A stretch of 64,000 bases of DNA. It comes from Streptomyces griseus subsp. griseus (GTDB lineage: Bacteria > Actinomycetota > Actinomycetes > Streptomycetales > Streptomycetaceae). The first letter of the stretch is position 1; each line of letters starts with the position of its first letter. The stretch covers positions 1-64,000 of the forward strand of contig NZ_JOJE01000030.1 in NCBI RefSeq assembly GCF_000720255.1, read 5' to 3'. Shown here one piece after another: positions 53,231-62,687 of this stretch. The notes beneath the pieces were generated by a model. The model was not told the DNA's origin. It saw nothing but the letters and a program-made list of their open reading frames with translations, and made no database searches. The position numbers and the translations under genes were made by a program.

Positions 53231-54939
53231 CGGGCCGCTCCTTCCGCCACCGCTTCGACGGGGTGGCTCACGGACATGCGCGCGGTGAACTCGGCGCCGT
53301 CGGGAGTGTTGGTGACCGTGATCTCCCCGCCACGGCGCTCGCAGACGAGCCGCGTCAGCGCGAGCCCGATGCCCCGCTCGCCCTCCGCGGCCGCCTTGGT
53401 GGTGAAGCCGTGGGTGAAGACCTCCTGGGCCAGTTCGGGCGCGACCCCAGGGCCCGAGTCGCGCACCGCGATCTCCACACTGGCCGCGTCCTGCCGCAGC
53501 GCGACCTCGACCCAGGCCTCGTGGCCGCCGGGTCCGGCCCCGGCGGCGGCGTCGACCGCGTTGTCGACCAGGTTGCCGACGACGGTGGCCACGTCGGCCG
53601 CGTCCTCCGGAGCCAGCCGGCCGAGAGCCGTGCTGTCCGAGATCCTCAGCGTGACCTTCCGCTCGGCGGCGAGGGAGGACTTCGCCATGAGGAGCGCGGC
53701 GACGGCCGTGTCCCGCACCCGGCGGCCGATCGTCATGTCCAGGGACTGGCGGCGCCGGGTCAGTGTGCGGATGTAGCGCACCACCTCGTCCTGTTCACCG
53801 ATCTGGATCAGCCCGGAGATGGTGTGCAGTTGGTTGGCGAACTCGTGGGCCTGGGCCCGCAGCAGCTCGGACGAACTGCGGAAGGAGCCGATCTCCCGTT
53901 CCAGCCGGGCCAGTTCGGTCCGGTCGCGCAGTGTGGTGACCGAGCCGAGCGGACGGCCGTCCTTCGTGACGGTCATCCTGTTCATCACCAGGACGCGGCC
54001 GTTGCGGACCACGACCTGGTCGTGCCGGCCCGCCATGTCCCGCCCCGTTCCAGTGAGTACGTCCCGCAGCCGGCCCTCGATGCCGAGGTCGGCCAGCGTC
54101 CTGCCCACGCACGCCTCGGGCAGGTCGAGCAGCCGTCTGCCCACCTCGTTCACGAGGGTGACGCGCTGCTGCGGGTCGAGGGCGACCACCCCCTCCGCGA
54201 TCCCGTACAGCATGGCCTCCCGGTGCTCGGCCAGCCCGGCGATCTCCCGCGGTTCCAGTCCGAGGGTCTGCCGCTTGACGCGCCGCGCCAGCAGCCAGGA
54301 GCCCGCCAGCCCGAGCCCGCTGGCGATGCCGAGATAGGCGAGGAGGTACGAGGACGCCCCGCCGAGCCGCTGCCACACCGTCGGGGACCGCTCTCCGATC
54401 ATGACGATGCCCAGGGTGCGCCCCAGGTCGCCACTGGTCGCGCCCAGCACCGGCACCTGGGCCACCAGCTCATGGCCGCCGTCCCAGGTGACCTCGCCGG
54501 ACCAGCCCCGGCCCCCGGTGACACCCGGCCCCAGCGGCAGCGGGTCGCCGATGACCGTCGGATCGGTCGAGGTGACGGCGCGCCCGGAGGCGTCGGCGAC
54601 GGTCACGGAGGTGACCCCGGACTGCACCAGGGTGGAGTGCAGCAACGGGCCCAGCGTCTGTTCCGGCGCAGGACGGGGCAGTTGGTTGCGTACGAGTGGA
54701 TTGGCGGCCAACTGCTCGGCCAGCGCACCGACCCGGCGGCCCTCGACCCGGTTGAAGGTGGCCTCCGACTGGGCCAGCGAGACCGCCGCGACCGCCAGCA
54801 GCACCACCACCACGATGGCGAGCTGGAGCACCAGCATCTCGCCCGCGAGGGTGTGGCGACGGAAGGTGGCGACCACGACGAACTCACATCTCTGCTGCTG
54901 ACACGACCGGGCGGTTCCTGTGACGGGTCGCACCATCAT
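53227..54939 (-). CDS. Sensor histidine kinase of the DcuS/CitA type
   Basis: A 570-residue membrane kinase. One helix (LVLQLAIVVVVLLAVAAVSL) precedes an extracellular ligand-binding PAS-like domain with VADASGRAVTSTDPTVIGDP, then a second helix (SSYLLAYLGIASGLGLAGSWLL), a cytoplasmic PAS domain (YGIAEGVVALDPQQRVTLVN), an H-box with the unusual CitA/DcuS form AHEFANQLHTISGL, and the ATPase (VVGNLVDNAVDAA; DSGPGVAPE; GERGIGLALTRL). ATG 54939 has CGGAGG upstream. It senses extracellular citrate-like acids and phosphorylates the downstream regulator. Confidence 0.93.
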   Translation of the reverse strand: MMVRPVTGTARSCQQQRCEFVVVATFRRHTLAGEMLVLQLAIVVVVLLAVAAVSLAQSEATFNRVEGRRVGALAEQLAANPLVRNQLPRPAPEQTLGPLLHSTLVQSGVTSVTVADASGRAVTSTDPTVIGDPLPLGPGVTGGRGWSGEVTWDGGHELVAQVPVLGATSGDLGRTLGIVMIGERSPTVWQRLGGASSYLLAYLGIASGLGLAGSWLLARRVKRQTLGLEPREIAGLAEHREAMLYGIAEGVVALDPQQRVTLVNEVGRRLLDLPEACVGRTLADLGIEGRLRDVLTGTGRDMAGRHDQVVVRNGRVLVMNRMTVTKDGRPLGSVTTLRDRTELARLEREIGSFRSSSELLRAQAHEFANQLHTISGLIQIGEQDEVVRYIRTLTRRRQSLDMTIGRRVRDTAVAALLMAKSSLAAERKVTLRISDSTALGRLAPEDAADVATVVGNLVDNAVDAAAGAGPGGHEAWVEVALRQDAASVEIAVRDSGPGVAPELAQEVFTHGFTTKAAAEGERGIGLALTRLVCERRGGEITVTNTPDGAEFTARMSVSHPVEAVAEGAAR

Positions 54940-54992
54940 GACCTCCGTCCGACCACCGCGAAAGAGCCGGTGGCACGCGGCCGTCGGACGGT

Positions 54993-56489
54993 TCAGGAGG
55001 CGGCGGTACGGCCGCGGACGACGAGCTTCCTCAGCAGCGGCCACACCAGCAGGAGCGCGATCACCGCGTAGACCGTCACCGAGAACGGTGTGTTGACCAG
55101 TCCCGTGACGCTGCCGTCGCTGATCTGCAGGGCACGTCGCAGCTGTTGCTCGGCGTTCGGGCCGAGGATGACGCCGATGACGGCGGGCAGCACCGGCAGG
55201 CCGTAGCGCCGCATGCCGAAGCCGATCAGCCCGATGATCAGCAGGATCACCAGGTCGACGACCTCGCCGCCCACCGCGTACGCGCCGACCGCGGCGAAGA
55301 ACAGGATCCCCGCGTACAGGTACGGCCGGGGGATGCGCAGCAGTTTCGCCCACACCGGAGCCAGCGGCAGGTTGAGCGCGAGCAGCAGCACCATGCCGAC
55401 GAACAGGGACGCGATCAGGCCCCACACCAGCTCGGGCTCCCGCTCGAACAAGAGGGGTCCGGGCTGGATGCCGTACTGCTGGAAAGCGGCCAGCATCACC
55501 GCCGCGACCGCCGTCGTGGGCAGGCCCAGGGTCAGCATCGACACCAGGGTGCCCGCGGCCGACGCCGACGCCGCCGACTCCGGTCCCGCGACGCCCTCGA
55601 TCGCGCCCTTGCCCCAGTCGTCCTTGTGCTTCGACAGACGCTTCTCCGTGACGTACGACAGGAACGTGGGGATCTCCGCGCCCCCGGCCGGGATCGCGCC
55701 GAACGGGAAGCCGATGAACGGGCCGCGCAGCCACGACTTCCAGGTCCGTCGCACATCGTCACGGCCGAGCCACGGCCGGCCCACCGGTATCGGCTCGCCC
55801 TGGCCGCGGCGCAGATGGGCCGCCACCCACAGGGCCTCGCCGATCGCGAACAGTCCGACCGCCACGATCACCACGTCGATGCCGTCGGCGAGTTGGAGCG
55901 AGCCGAAGGTCAGGCGCTGCTGGCCGGTCATCTGGTCCAGGCCCACCAGACCGAGCGTCAGCCCGATCAGCAGGGACGCGAGCCCCCTGATCCGGGACGA
56001 GCCCAGCACCGACGTCACCGCGATGAACGCCAGCACCATGATGGCGAAGTAGTCCGGGGCACCGATGTCCACCGCCAGCTTCGCGACCGCCGGAGCGAGC
56101 GCGACCAGCAGGACCGTACCGACCATGCCGCCCGCGAAGTGCCCGATGGCGGCCGCCGCCAGAGCCTGTGCGCCGCGCCCCGACTTCGCCATCGGGTGGC
56201 CCTCCATGGCCGCGACCACGGCCGCGCTCTCACCGGGGGTGTTGAGCAGGATCGAGGTGGTCGAGCCGCCGAACATGGCGCCGTAGTAGATGCCCGCGAA
56301 CATGATGAACGCGGCGATCGGATCGAGTCCGTACGTCACCGGCAGCAGCAGCGCCACCGCCATCGCCGGGCCGATGCCGGGCAGGACGCCGATGGCGGTG
56401 CCGAGCAGCACGCCGAGCGCCGCCCACAGCAGGTTCAGCGGGGTGAGCGCGGTCCCGAAGCCGTCCAACAGGGAGTTGAGGGCGTTCAT
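54993..56489 (-). CDS. tctA: Tripartite tricarboxylate transporter large membrane subunit
   Basis: A 498-residue polytopic permease of the TTT family with [40 protein letters not shown] and [20 protein letters not shown], which are TctA signatures, and about twelve membrane helices. It drives sodium- or proton-coupled uptake of citrate or a similar acid together with TctB and a TctC binding protein. The neighbouring tctB ends 2 bases before its start, so they are cotranscribed. Confidence 0.95.
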   Translation of the reverse strand: MNALNSLLDGFGTALTPLNLLWAALGVLLGTAIGVLPGIGPAMAVALLLPVTYGLDPIAAFIMFAGIYYGAMFGGSTTSILLNTPGESAAVVAAMEGHPMAKSGRGAQALAAAAIGHFAGGMVGTVLLVALAPAVAKLAVDIGAPDYFAIMVLAFIAVTSVLGSSRIRGLASLLIGLTLGLVGLDQMTGQQRLTFGSLQLADGIDVVIVAVGLFAIGEALWVAAHLRRGQGEPIPVGRPWLGRDDVRRTWKSWLRGPFIGFPFGAIPAGGAEIPTFLSYVTEKRLSKHKDDWGKGAIEGVAGPESAASASAAGTLVSMLTLGLPTTAVAAVMLAAFQQYGIQPGPLLFEREPELVWGLIASLFVGMVLLLALNLPLAPVWAKLLRIPRPYLYAGILFFAAVGAYAVGGEVVDLVILLIIGLIGFGMRRYGLPVLPAVIGVILGPNAEQQLRRALQISDGSVTGLVNTPFSVTVYAVIALLLVWPLLRKLVVRGRTAAS

Positions 56490-56490
56490 G

Positions 56491-57024
56491 TCACAGCGCT
56501 CCCATCAGCGGGCCGCCGGGCAGCGGTACCCCGAGCAGGTTGTTGAAGACGGTGTAGGTGACCAAGGAGAGGACGGCCGCGATGAGCGGGTCGCGGTCGA
56601 TCCGGCGGCTGCCGAGCGCGAAGGCGGCACCCCAGAACAACAGCGCCCCCGCCACGGGGAAGCCGAGCGGCTCGATGAGGACGGCGGAGCCCAGGAAGAC
56701 TCCTGCGAGCAGCAGCACCGTACGCCAGTCGGCGGGTTCGGACAGGTCGACGTCCTCGCCGCCCTCGGCTTGTCCTCGGCCGCCGCGCAGGACGTCGAGG
56801 GCGAGCAGGGCGGCGACCACCAGCAGACCCGCGCCGACGACGACCGGCACGGTCCTCGGTCCGACGGGACCGCGTTGCGCGATGTCGACGTCCATGGTGA
56901 GGGCGTCGGTCAGGACCAGCACCCCGAGAGCCAACAGCAGGACACATAGGCCGAGTTCGGAGTGCTCGCGCATCCATGAGGAGCGCTTCGCGGTCTCGGC
57001 CTCGGGAACGGCGGAGGCGGTCAC
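56491..57024 (-). CDS. tctB: Tripartite tricarboxylate transporter small membrane subunit
   Basis: A 177-residue four-helix protein ([78 protein letters not shown]) typical of TctB, with an acidic linker in the middle. ATG 57024 overlaps the tctC stop (ATGA, 57021-57024), showing tight coupling in the order tctC-tctB-tctA. Confidence 0.9.
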   Translation of the reverse strand: MTASAVPEAETAKRSSWMREHSELGLCVLLLALGVLVLTDALTMDVDIAQRGPVGPRTVPVVVGAGLLVVAALLALDVLRGGRGQAEGGEDVDLSEPADWRTVLLLAGVFLGSAVLIEPLGFPVAGALLFWGAAFALGSRRIDRDPLIAAVLSLVTYTVFNNLLGVPLPGGPLMGAL

Positions 57025-58004
57025 AGGCCGAGCTCCTTCAGTACGGAGACCACGCGCTTGTCCTGGGCGGCCAGGAACGCGCCGAACTTCTCACCGGTCA
57101 GGAAGGCGTCGTCCCAGCCGTGTTGCCGCAGGGACTTCCGCCACTCGGGCGAGTCGTGCAGCTCCTCGACCAGGCGGGTGAGCTTGTGGCGCTCGGCGTC
57201 GGACAGGCCCGGCGGGGCGACGATGCCGCGCCAGTTGGTGAAGTCGACGTCGTACCCCGACTCCTTGAGGGTGGGGGCGTCGAGCTCGTCGACCCGCTCC
57301 GGGCCGGTGACCGCGAGGACCCGCAGCTCGCCGGCCTTGATCTGGTCGAGGTACTCGCCGACGCCGGAGACCCCGAAGGCGACCTTGCTGCCGAGGATCG
57401 AAGCGAGCAGTTCGCCACCGCCGTCGAAGGGGATGTAGTTGACCTCCTTCGGGGCGATCCCGGCGGCCCGCGCCATCAGCATCGGCGCGAGGTGGTCCGG
57501 CCCACCGGGCGACGAACCGCCGCCCACCGGCAGCTTCCCGGGGTTCTTCCTCCAGGCCTCGATGAGCTCGTCGACCGTCCTGTACGGGGAATTCTTGGCG
57601 ACCACGACGACGTCCTGCTCCTCGGTGAGCCGGGCGATGGGGGTGGTGTCGGCGAGGGTCTTCGGCGCGTGGTTGGAGCGGACGGCGCCGACCACGCCGA
57701 GTCCCATCGACATCGCGAGCTTGCCGTTGCCGTGTTCGCTGACCAGCCGGCTCAGACCGACGGTGCCGCCGGCGCCCGGCAGGTTGAACACCTCGATGTT
57801 GTGCGTGAGTCCGGCGTCCTCGGCGTTCTTCGCGGCGGTGCGGGCCGTGATGTCGTATCCGCCGCCGGGGGAGTTGGGGACCATGAAACGCAGGCCAGGG
57901 ATCCGTGTGCCGCTGTCGGCACCGTCGCCCGCGGTGAGCAGGGGCGGTCCCGCGAGCACGAGGGCGACCGCCGTGAGCAGGTTGAGGGGGGTGCGCAGAC
58001 GCAT
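57021..58004 (-). CDS. tctC: Tripartite tricarboxylate transporter substrate-binding protein
   Basis: A 327-residue periplasmic-binding-type protein of the Bug/TctC family. It has a signal peptide (residues 1-26, AVALVLAGPPLLTAGDG), MVPNSPGGGYDITARTAAKN, FNLPGAGGTVGLSRL and VGGGSSPGGPDHLAP, all Bug-family ligand-loop motifs. No lipobox cysteine is seen, so it is probably released or tethered by its signal sequence. ATG 58004 has AAAGGCGG upstream. It is the first gene of the tctCBA operon. Confidence 0.93.
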   Translation of the reverse strand: MRLRTPLNLLTAVALVLAGPPLLTAGDGADSGTRIPGLRFMVPNSPGGGYDITARTAAKNAEDAGLTHNIEVFNLPGAGGTVGLSRLVSEHGNGKLAMSMGLGVVGAVRSNHAPKTLADTTPIARLTEEQDVVVVAKNSPYRTVDELIEAWRKNPGKLPVGGGSSPGGPDHLAPMLMARAAGIAPKEVNYIPFDGGGELLASILGSKVAFGVSGVGEYLDQIKAGELRVLAVTGPERVDELDAPTLKESGYDVDFTNWRGIVAPPGLSDAERHKLTRLVEELHDSPEWRKSLRQHGWDDAFLTGEKFGAFLAAQDKRVVSVLKELGL

Positions 58005-58135
58005 GTGAGTCACCGCCTTTCGAGGTGCTGGGGTGGCCCACATGGTGCCCGCGGGCAAATCCGGCTGTCTCGCTTCGGTAAGCAAGGGAGGTTGTGGTCT
58101 TTGCGATCACATGACCTTCCCTTGGGGTGCGGCTG

Positions 58136-59113
58136 TCACTTCACCAGGCCGGCGACGAACTCGTCCTGTCGCTCGAGGTATCTCCGGAAGGCCTCGCCGG
58201 TGAGGAAGACGTCGTCCCAGCCGTGCCGGGTGAGTTCGGTCCGCCACGCGGGGGAGTCGTGCAGCGCGGTCAGGGCGTCGATCCAGCGCTTCTCGTCCCG
58301 GTCGCTGATGCCGGGCGGCGCGACCACGCCCCGCCAGTTGTGGAAGACCAGGTCGACACCGCAGGCCTTGAGGGTCGGGACGCCCGGCAGAGCACGCACC
58401 GGCCGCTCGCTCGTGACCGCGAGGACCCGGAGCCGGCCGGCCTCGATCTGGCCGAGGAACTCACCGAACCCGCTGGTGGCGAAGTCGACCTTCCCGTCCA
58501 GGAGGGCGGGCAGCAGGTCGCCTCCGCCGCCGTCGTAGGGCACGTAATGAACCCGTTCCGGCGCGATGCCGACCGCCCGGGCCAGTTCCACGGGCAGCAG
58601 GTGGTCGGGCCCGCCCGGGGCGGAGCCGCCACCCACGGACACATGACCGGGGGCCGCGCGCCAGGCGGTGACGAGCTCGTCGATCGTCCGGTACGGCGAG
58701 TCGCTCCGTACGACCACGGCACCCGCCTCCTCGATCAGCCGGGCCAGGGGCGTGGTCCGGGCGACGGTCGCCGTGGAGTGCAGGACGTGCGACGCCCCGA
58801 CGACTCCCAGGCCCATCTGCAGAGCCAGCGTGCCGTTGCCCCGCTCGTTGACGATGCGTTGCAGGCCCACGGTGCCGCCGGCGCCCGGCAGGTTGAAGAC
58901 CTGGACGTCCGGTGCGATCCCCGCTTCCTGGAGCACTCGGGCGGTGGTGCGGGCCGTGGTGTCGTAGCCGCCGCCGGGAGTGTTGGGAACCATGATCCGC
59001 AGCTCCTGGCCGGGCTGCTGCCCGCCGCCCGGCCAGCCACCGCAAGCGCTCACGACGAGCAGGGCCGACGCGGCGGCGACGGCACCCCGTACGGCACGCG
59101 CCCGACCCTCCAC
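58136..59113 (-). CDS. Second TctC-type substrate-binding lipoprotein
   Basis: A 325-residue Bug/TctC-family lipoprotein with signal peptide and lipobox (ALLVVSAC, Cys24). It closely parallels the neighbouring TctC: MVPNTPGGGYDTTARTTARV, FNLPGAGGTVGLQRI, VGGGSAPGGPDHLLP and HNWRGVVAPPGISD. It is a tandem duplicate that has diverged in its ligand-facing segments, and lies 131 bases upstream of tctC on the same strand. It may widen the substrate range of the single TctAB permease. The start is GTG 59113 with GGGGAG upstream. Confidence 0.92.
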   Translation of the reverse strand: MEGRARAVRGAVAAASALLVVSACGGWPGGGQQPGQELRIMVPNTPGGGYDTTARTTARVLQEAGIAPDVQVFNLPGAGGTVGLQRIVNERGNGTLALQMGLGVVGASHVLHSTATVARTTPLARLIEEAGAVVVRSDSPYRTIDELVTAWRAAPGHVSVGGGSAPGGPDHLLPVELARAVGIAPERVHYVPYDGGGGDLLPALLDGKVDFATSGFGEFLGQIEAGRLRVLAVTSERPVRALPGVPTLKACGVDLVFHNWRGVVAPPGISDRDEKRWIDALTALHDSPAWRTELTRHGWDDVFLTGEAFRRYLERQDEFVAGLVK

Positions 59114-59218
59114 ACCGCCTCACTCCCCGTCGGCACACCGATGTCACGAGTGTGCGGCTCCCCGCGCGAGCGGCCCCACTTGTGTCCGCAACGCAGGTTG
59201 AGTTCGTTGTGGTCGCCG

Positions 59219-59893
59219 TCATCGGTCCAGGCCGCAGACAGCCTCGGCGGCCGTGAGCCACCCGAGGTACCAAGCGGCGAAGTCCAGCGGAGAGCCGTCG
59301 GCGTCGCGCATCGGGTGCAGATCCGTGCCGTCGCAGCGCGGGTCACGCCACATCCGTCCGCGCTCCGAGCCCGTGACGACCAGCCAGACCATCAGCCCGC
59401 AGCCCTCATCGCACAGACACAGCGCCCCAGCAGTGGAGCGAGGGTCGTACTGCACCTCGGCCGGACGCTCCTCCCACACGTCGAAGGCCGCGTCGAGATC
59501 GGCGAGGTCGTCGAACTGCTCCCTGAACGGCCGCTCAGCCAGGATCCCTGCCGCTGCCACCGGGTCCGCCCCTCCCGGGAACAGCTCGGCGAGCATGTCC
59601 GGCTCGACCTCCTCAGGAAGGTCGCCGACCCAGCGCCAACCGCCGACGCCCTCGCGCCGCACCGGAAGGACGCCGTAGGCCGGGCCGGCGCCGCCGGCTC
59701 CGACATGCATCAGGAACGAGCGATAGTCCTCGGGCAGCTCAACACCCGACCACGCTTCGAGATCGGCCACCTCGGAGGCCGTCAGAGGCGGATCGAGCGC
59801 GAATCCGTGCCCCATCGCCCCGAACACCTTGTCGCTGCCCGGCACCGCGGCCAGAGCCAGAACCCGCTCGCGTACCCCGGTCCAGTCGGTCAT
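59219..59893 (-). CDS. SMI1/KNR4-like protein
   Basis: A 224-residue cytoplasmic protein with the SMI1/KNR4 (SUKH) opening LTASEVADLEAWSGVELPED and YRSFLMHVGAGGAGPAYGVL. The C-terminal half (EGCGLMVWLVVTGSERGRMW, LHPMRDADGSPLDFAAWYL) is typical of actinobacterial family members. SUKH proteins often act as immunity proteins to polymorphic toxins, but no toxin gene is adjacent, so this role is not supported here. ATG 59893 has AGGG upstream. Confidence 0.75.
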   Translation of the reverse strand: MTDWTGVRERVLALAAVPGSDKVFGAMGHGFALDPPLTASEVADLEAWSGVELPEDYRSFLMHVGAGGAGPAYGVLPVRREGVGGWRWVGDLPEEVEPDMLAELFPGGADPVAAAGILAERPFREQFDDLADLDAAFDVWEERPAEVQYDPRSTAGALCLCDEGCGLMVWLVVTGSERGRMWRDPRCDGTDLHPMRDADGSPLDFAAWYLGWLTAAEAVCGLDR

Positions 59894-60001
59894 GGTGCCC
59901 GACCCTATCGACGGCCGCCGACACTCGGACCGGGAATGCGCCCCGCACCCGGGAGGCGGACGGGCGTCACCGACGCTGAGACCGATTGATCGCGAGCCGG
60001 G

Positions 60002-60026
60002 TGGCCGCCCGCGCATTGGGCGGCCA
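60002..60026 (-). terminator. Terminator after the P450 gene
   Basis: A perfect 9-base stem TGGCCGCCC / GGGCGGCCA with a 7-base loop, 6 bases beyond the stop codon of the minus-strand P450 gene. Confidence 0.7.
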
Positions 60027-60031
60027 ACGCG

Positions 60032-61438
60032 TCACCGCCCGCGGACCAGTCCGGCCAGGTAGCGCCACAGCGACGACCGTGGCCTCTCCGTGGCGTCGAG
60101 GGCCGGAGCGTCACCGATGGAGGGCGGGGCGGCGGGCAGGGGCGGCACTCCCGCGGGCGGGGCGGCGGGCGGGTTCGCGAGGGAGTAGCGGACGGGCAGC
60201 GAGCGCAGGCCGCGCATGAAGGGGGAGGAGCGCCAGGGGAGTTGGTCGACGGGCAGCGAGAGCTCCAGACCCGACAGGCGCTCGATCAGCCGGCTCACCC
60301 CGATCGCCGCCGTGGTGGTCGCCAGCTCCCTGGCCGGGCACTGGCGCGGCCCGGCGCCCCAGGCCAGGTGCGCCCGGGTGCTGATGGTGGACGCGGGGCA
60401 GACGTTGTCCGAGAAGGCCGGGTCGGCGTGCGCGGCACCGACGGACACCCACACCGGGTCGCCCGCCGCGAGGGTGTAGTCGCCCAGCCGGGTGTCGGCC
60501 ACGGGGAACCGCGGCACGAAGTTGATCAGCGGCGGCTTCTGCATCACCACCCGGTTCATGGTCTCCCTGATCATCCCCGCCGACAGGCTGGCCCGCGTCG
60601 AGGCGTTCCCGCTGATCACCTCGACGACCGTGTTGGAGATCAGGATGCCGACATGGTCCGAGGTCATGCCGAGCAGCATCATCAGCTCCCGGGCCAGCTC
60701 CTCGACACCGAGGCCGGGGTGGGCGGCGAGCAGATACGACGGGAAGTCGTCGCCCGGCTCCTTCATCTTCAGCGCGCCGAGGTCCGCAAGGGCCGCCAGC
60801 AGCCGCTCCAGGGCGGGCCCGGCGTCGGGGCCGGCGTCCAGCACGCGCCACATGTCCATCAGCGCGTCGTCGTTCTGGGAGCCGGGAAAGCCGAGCAGAT
60901 GACTGGCGACCATCAACGGCAACGGCCGCGAGAACTGGGCCGACAGGTCCGCCCAGCCGGTGCCGCCGCCCTGGGACAGCAGCGTGATCAGCTCGTCCGC
61001 GTCGCGGGCGATGCTCGCCCTGAGCTGCCGGGCCCGCGGGTTGCGCGGGTCCTGGAAGGGCCGCAGAGCCGCGTCCCACGCGGCCCGCAGACCCCGGTGG
61101 CCCTCTCCACCCTGGATGAGCACGTGGTTGACGTCGAGCGACGGGGCCAGCGGCCAGTCCTCCGGGACCCTCCCCTCCTCACGGGCCCGCCAGTTCTCCA
61201 GTCCCTTGGGCCAGGCGTCGTCGTCCCGGAGGACCTCCAGCGACTCCTCGTAGCCCAGGACCAGCCAGACGGGGACGCCCAGCAGGTCGACCGGCGCCAC
61301 CGGACCGTGCGTACGGCGCAGGCGCTCGTAGACGAGGGCCGGGTCGCGTTCGTAGTCCCGGGTCATGAGCGGCTCCAGGCTCAGTGACTCCAGCGGCTCG
61401 TGAGGGGCTGTCGGCCCGCTGCTCGGATGGGACCCCAT
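60032..61438 (-). CDS. Cytochrome P450 lacking the canonical ExxR arginine (CYP157-like)
   Basis: A 468-residue P450. The haem-thiolate loop is HLAWGAGPRQCPARELA (Cys ligand). The K-helix reads MIRETMNRVVMQKPP, so the position of the ExxR arginine holds Asn and the Arg is one residue later. The I-helix has LLGMTSDHVG without the usual AGxDT. CYP157 enzymes of Streptomyces are the known P450s lacking ExxR. The C-terminus has a Pro-rich extension (PPAAPPAGVPPLPAAPP). ATG 61438 has AAAGGAAG upstream. No ferredoxin or conservon gene is adjacent. Substrate unknown. Confidence 0.88.
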   Translation of the reverse strand: MGSHPSSGPTAPHEPLESLSLEPLMTRDYERDPALVYERLRRTHGPVAPVDLLGVPVWLVLGYEESLEVLRDDDAWPKGLENWRAREEGRVPEDWPLAPSLDVNHVLIQGGEGHRGLRAAWDAALRPFQDPRNPRARQLRASIARDADELITLLSQGGGTGWADLSAQFSRPLPLMVASHLLGFPGSQNDDALMDMWRVLDAGPDAGPALERLLAALADLGALKMKEPGDDFPSYLLAAHPGLGVEELARELMMLLGMTSDHVGILISNTVVEVISGNASTRASLSAGMIRETMNRVVMQKPPLINFVPRFPVADTRLGDYTLAAGDPVWVSVGAAHADPAFSDNVCPASTISTRAHLAWGAGPRQCPARELATTTAAIGVSRLIERLSGLELSLPVDQLPWRSSPFMRGLRSLPVRYSLANPPAAPPAGVPPLPAAPPSIGDAPALDATERPRSSLWRYLAGLVRGR

Positions 61439-61706
61439 GACTTCCTTTCCTACGACGGGCGCTGCTCCGGGCTGGACGCTCCGTGTACGTGACGGCCCCA
61501 CAGAGTAAAGATGATCGCCCGCGGCGCTCGAACAGCGGGTCCGACATGACTGAACCCACCAGTAACCGCAGCGGTCCCGTGGGACGCGCACCACCCGGAC
61601 GGGCCGGTTCGCTGGTGGACCGGCGGGGGCGGTGGTGCCGTGGACAGGAGAGCGCTCACGGGCTCCTTCCCGCATCGGGGAGCGCCCCCGCTACGGAGGT
61701 CACCGC

Positions 61707-62516
61707 ATGGCCCAGCGCAGCAACCCCCGCAGGACACCGGACCGCGACCGGTCCACCCTCACCCACAAGATCGGATACGCCCTGCTGCACCCCGGCCGTG
61801 TCGCCCCGTACCTGCGCCGCGCCACCCGGGACACCTGGCTGCGCCTCAGACATCCCGACCACGTCGGCTACTACCGGGCGGTGATGGCCGGGGACACCCG
61901 CCGCGACCCGGAGGCCGCCGTCGGCAGCAGGTCCCACGAACGGTGGCTGGCCCTCGGACAGATGCAGTTCGACTACCTCGTCGAACACGGCCTCGCCCCC
62001 GAACACCGGATGCTCGACATCGGCTGCGGAAACCTGCGTGGCGGCTGGCGCTTCATCGACTACCTCGCCCCGGGCCACTACTACGGCATCGACATCTCAC
62101 CCGACATCCTCATCGCCGCCAAGAGGACACTCACCGAGCGCCGCCTCCAGGACAAGCTGCCGCACCTGACCCTCACCGGCGACCTCACCCTGGACTTCCT
62201 CCCCGACGACCACTTCGACGTCGTCCACGCGCACAGCGTCTTCTCCCACTCCCCGCCGCACGTCATCGAGGAGTGCCTCGCCCACGTCGGCCGGGTCCTG
62301 ACCGAGAAGGGTTTCTTCGACTTCACCTTCGACCGCACCGAGGGCACCGAACACCAGGTCCTGCACGAGGACTTCTACTACCGGGCCGAGACCCTCCTGT
62401 CCCTCGCCCGCGGGCACGGCTTGTACGCGCGCCTCATGGACGACTGGGAGGAGCGGCCGCACGGCCAGTCGAAGATCCGCGTGAGCCGTTCCGCGCTGCC
62501 GGGCGAAGCGGTGTGA
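61707..62516 (+). CDS. Class I SAM-dependent methyltransferase
   Basis: A 269-residue methyltransferase. Motif I is MLDIGCGNLRGGWRFIDYLA, followed by YYGIDISPDILIAAKRTL, FDVVHAHSVFSHSPPHVIEE (motif IV region) and VLTEKGFFDFTFDRT. The N-terminal 85 residues are basic and helical. CGGAGG precedes ATG 61707. The substrate is unknown. The last 74 bases or so of coding sequence are duplicated 180 bases downstream. Confidence 0.85.
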   Translation: MAQRSNPRRTPDRDRSTLTHKIGYALLHPGRVAPYLRRATRDTWLRLRHPDHVGYYRAVMAGDTRRDPEAAVGSRSHERWLALGQMQFDYLVEHGLAPEHRMLDIGCGNLRGGWRFIDYLAPGHYYGIDISPDILIAAKRTLTERRLQDKLPHLTLTGDLTLDFLPDDHFDVVHAHSVFSHSPPHVIEECLAHVGRVLTEKGFFDFTFDRTEGTEHQVLHEDFYYRAETLLSLARGHGLYARLMDDWEERPHGQSKIRVSRSALPGEAV

Positions 62517-62661
62517 CCGAGGTGAGGGCCGGGCGGGGGCGGCTCGGGGGCGGCTGGTGTTCTGGCAGCTCGTGGGTGGTCGTCGTGCCGCGGGCTCGGC
62601 TTGTACGCGCGCCTCATGGACGACGGGGAGGAGCGGCCGCACGGCCAGTCGAAGATCCGCG
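62408..62661. repeat. 74-bp direct repeat: duplicated 3' end of the methyltransferase gene
   Basis: 62408-62481 recurs at 62588-62661 with two mismatches (at 62416/62596 and 62445/62625), offset exactly 180 bases. The second copy is non-coding and out of context. This points to a recent tandem duplication followed by deletion, or to a recombination scar. Confidence 0.92.
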
Positions 62662-62687
62662 GTGAGGGCCGGACGGGGCGCCGGTGC

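Noticed and set aside
53227..55734. 835-residue version of the sensor kinase
   Set aside because: The first 265 or so residues are shadow sequence inside tctA. ATG 54939 with CGGAGG gives a normal CitA-type kinase.
59219..59893. Immunity gene of a polymorphic toxin system
   Set aside because: The protein is SMI1/KNR4-like, but there is no toxin, secretion signal gene or repeat cassette next to it.
60032..61438. P450 as part of a conservon or a biosynthetic gene cluster
   Set aside because: No roadblock, GTPase, sensor-kinase, ferredoxin or biosynthetic genes flank it in this window.
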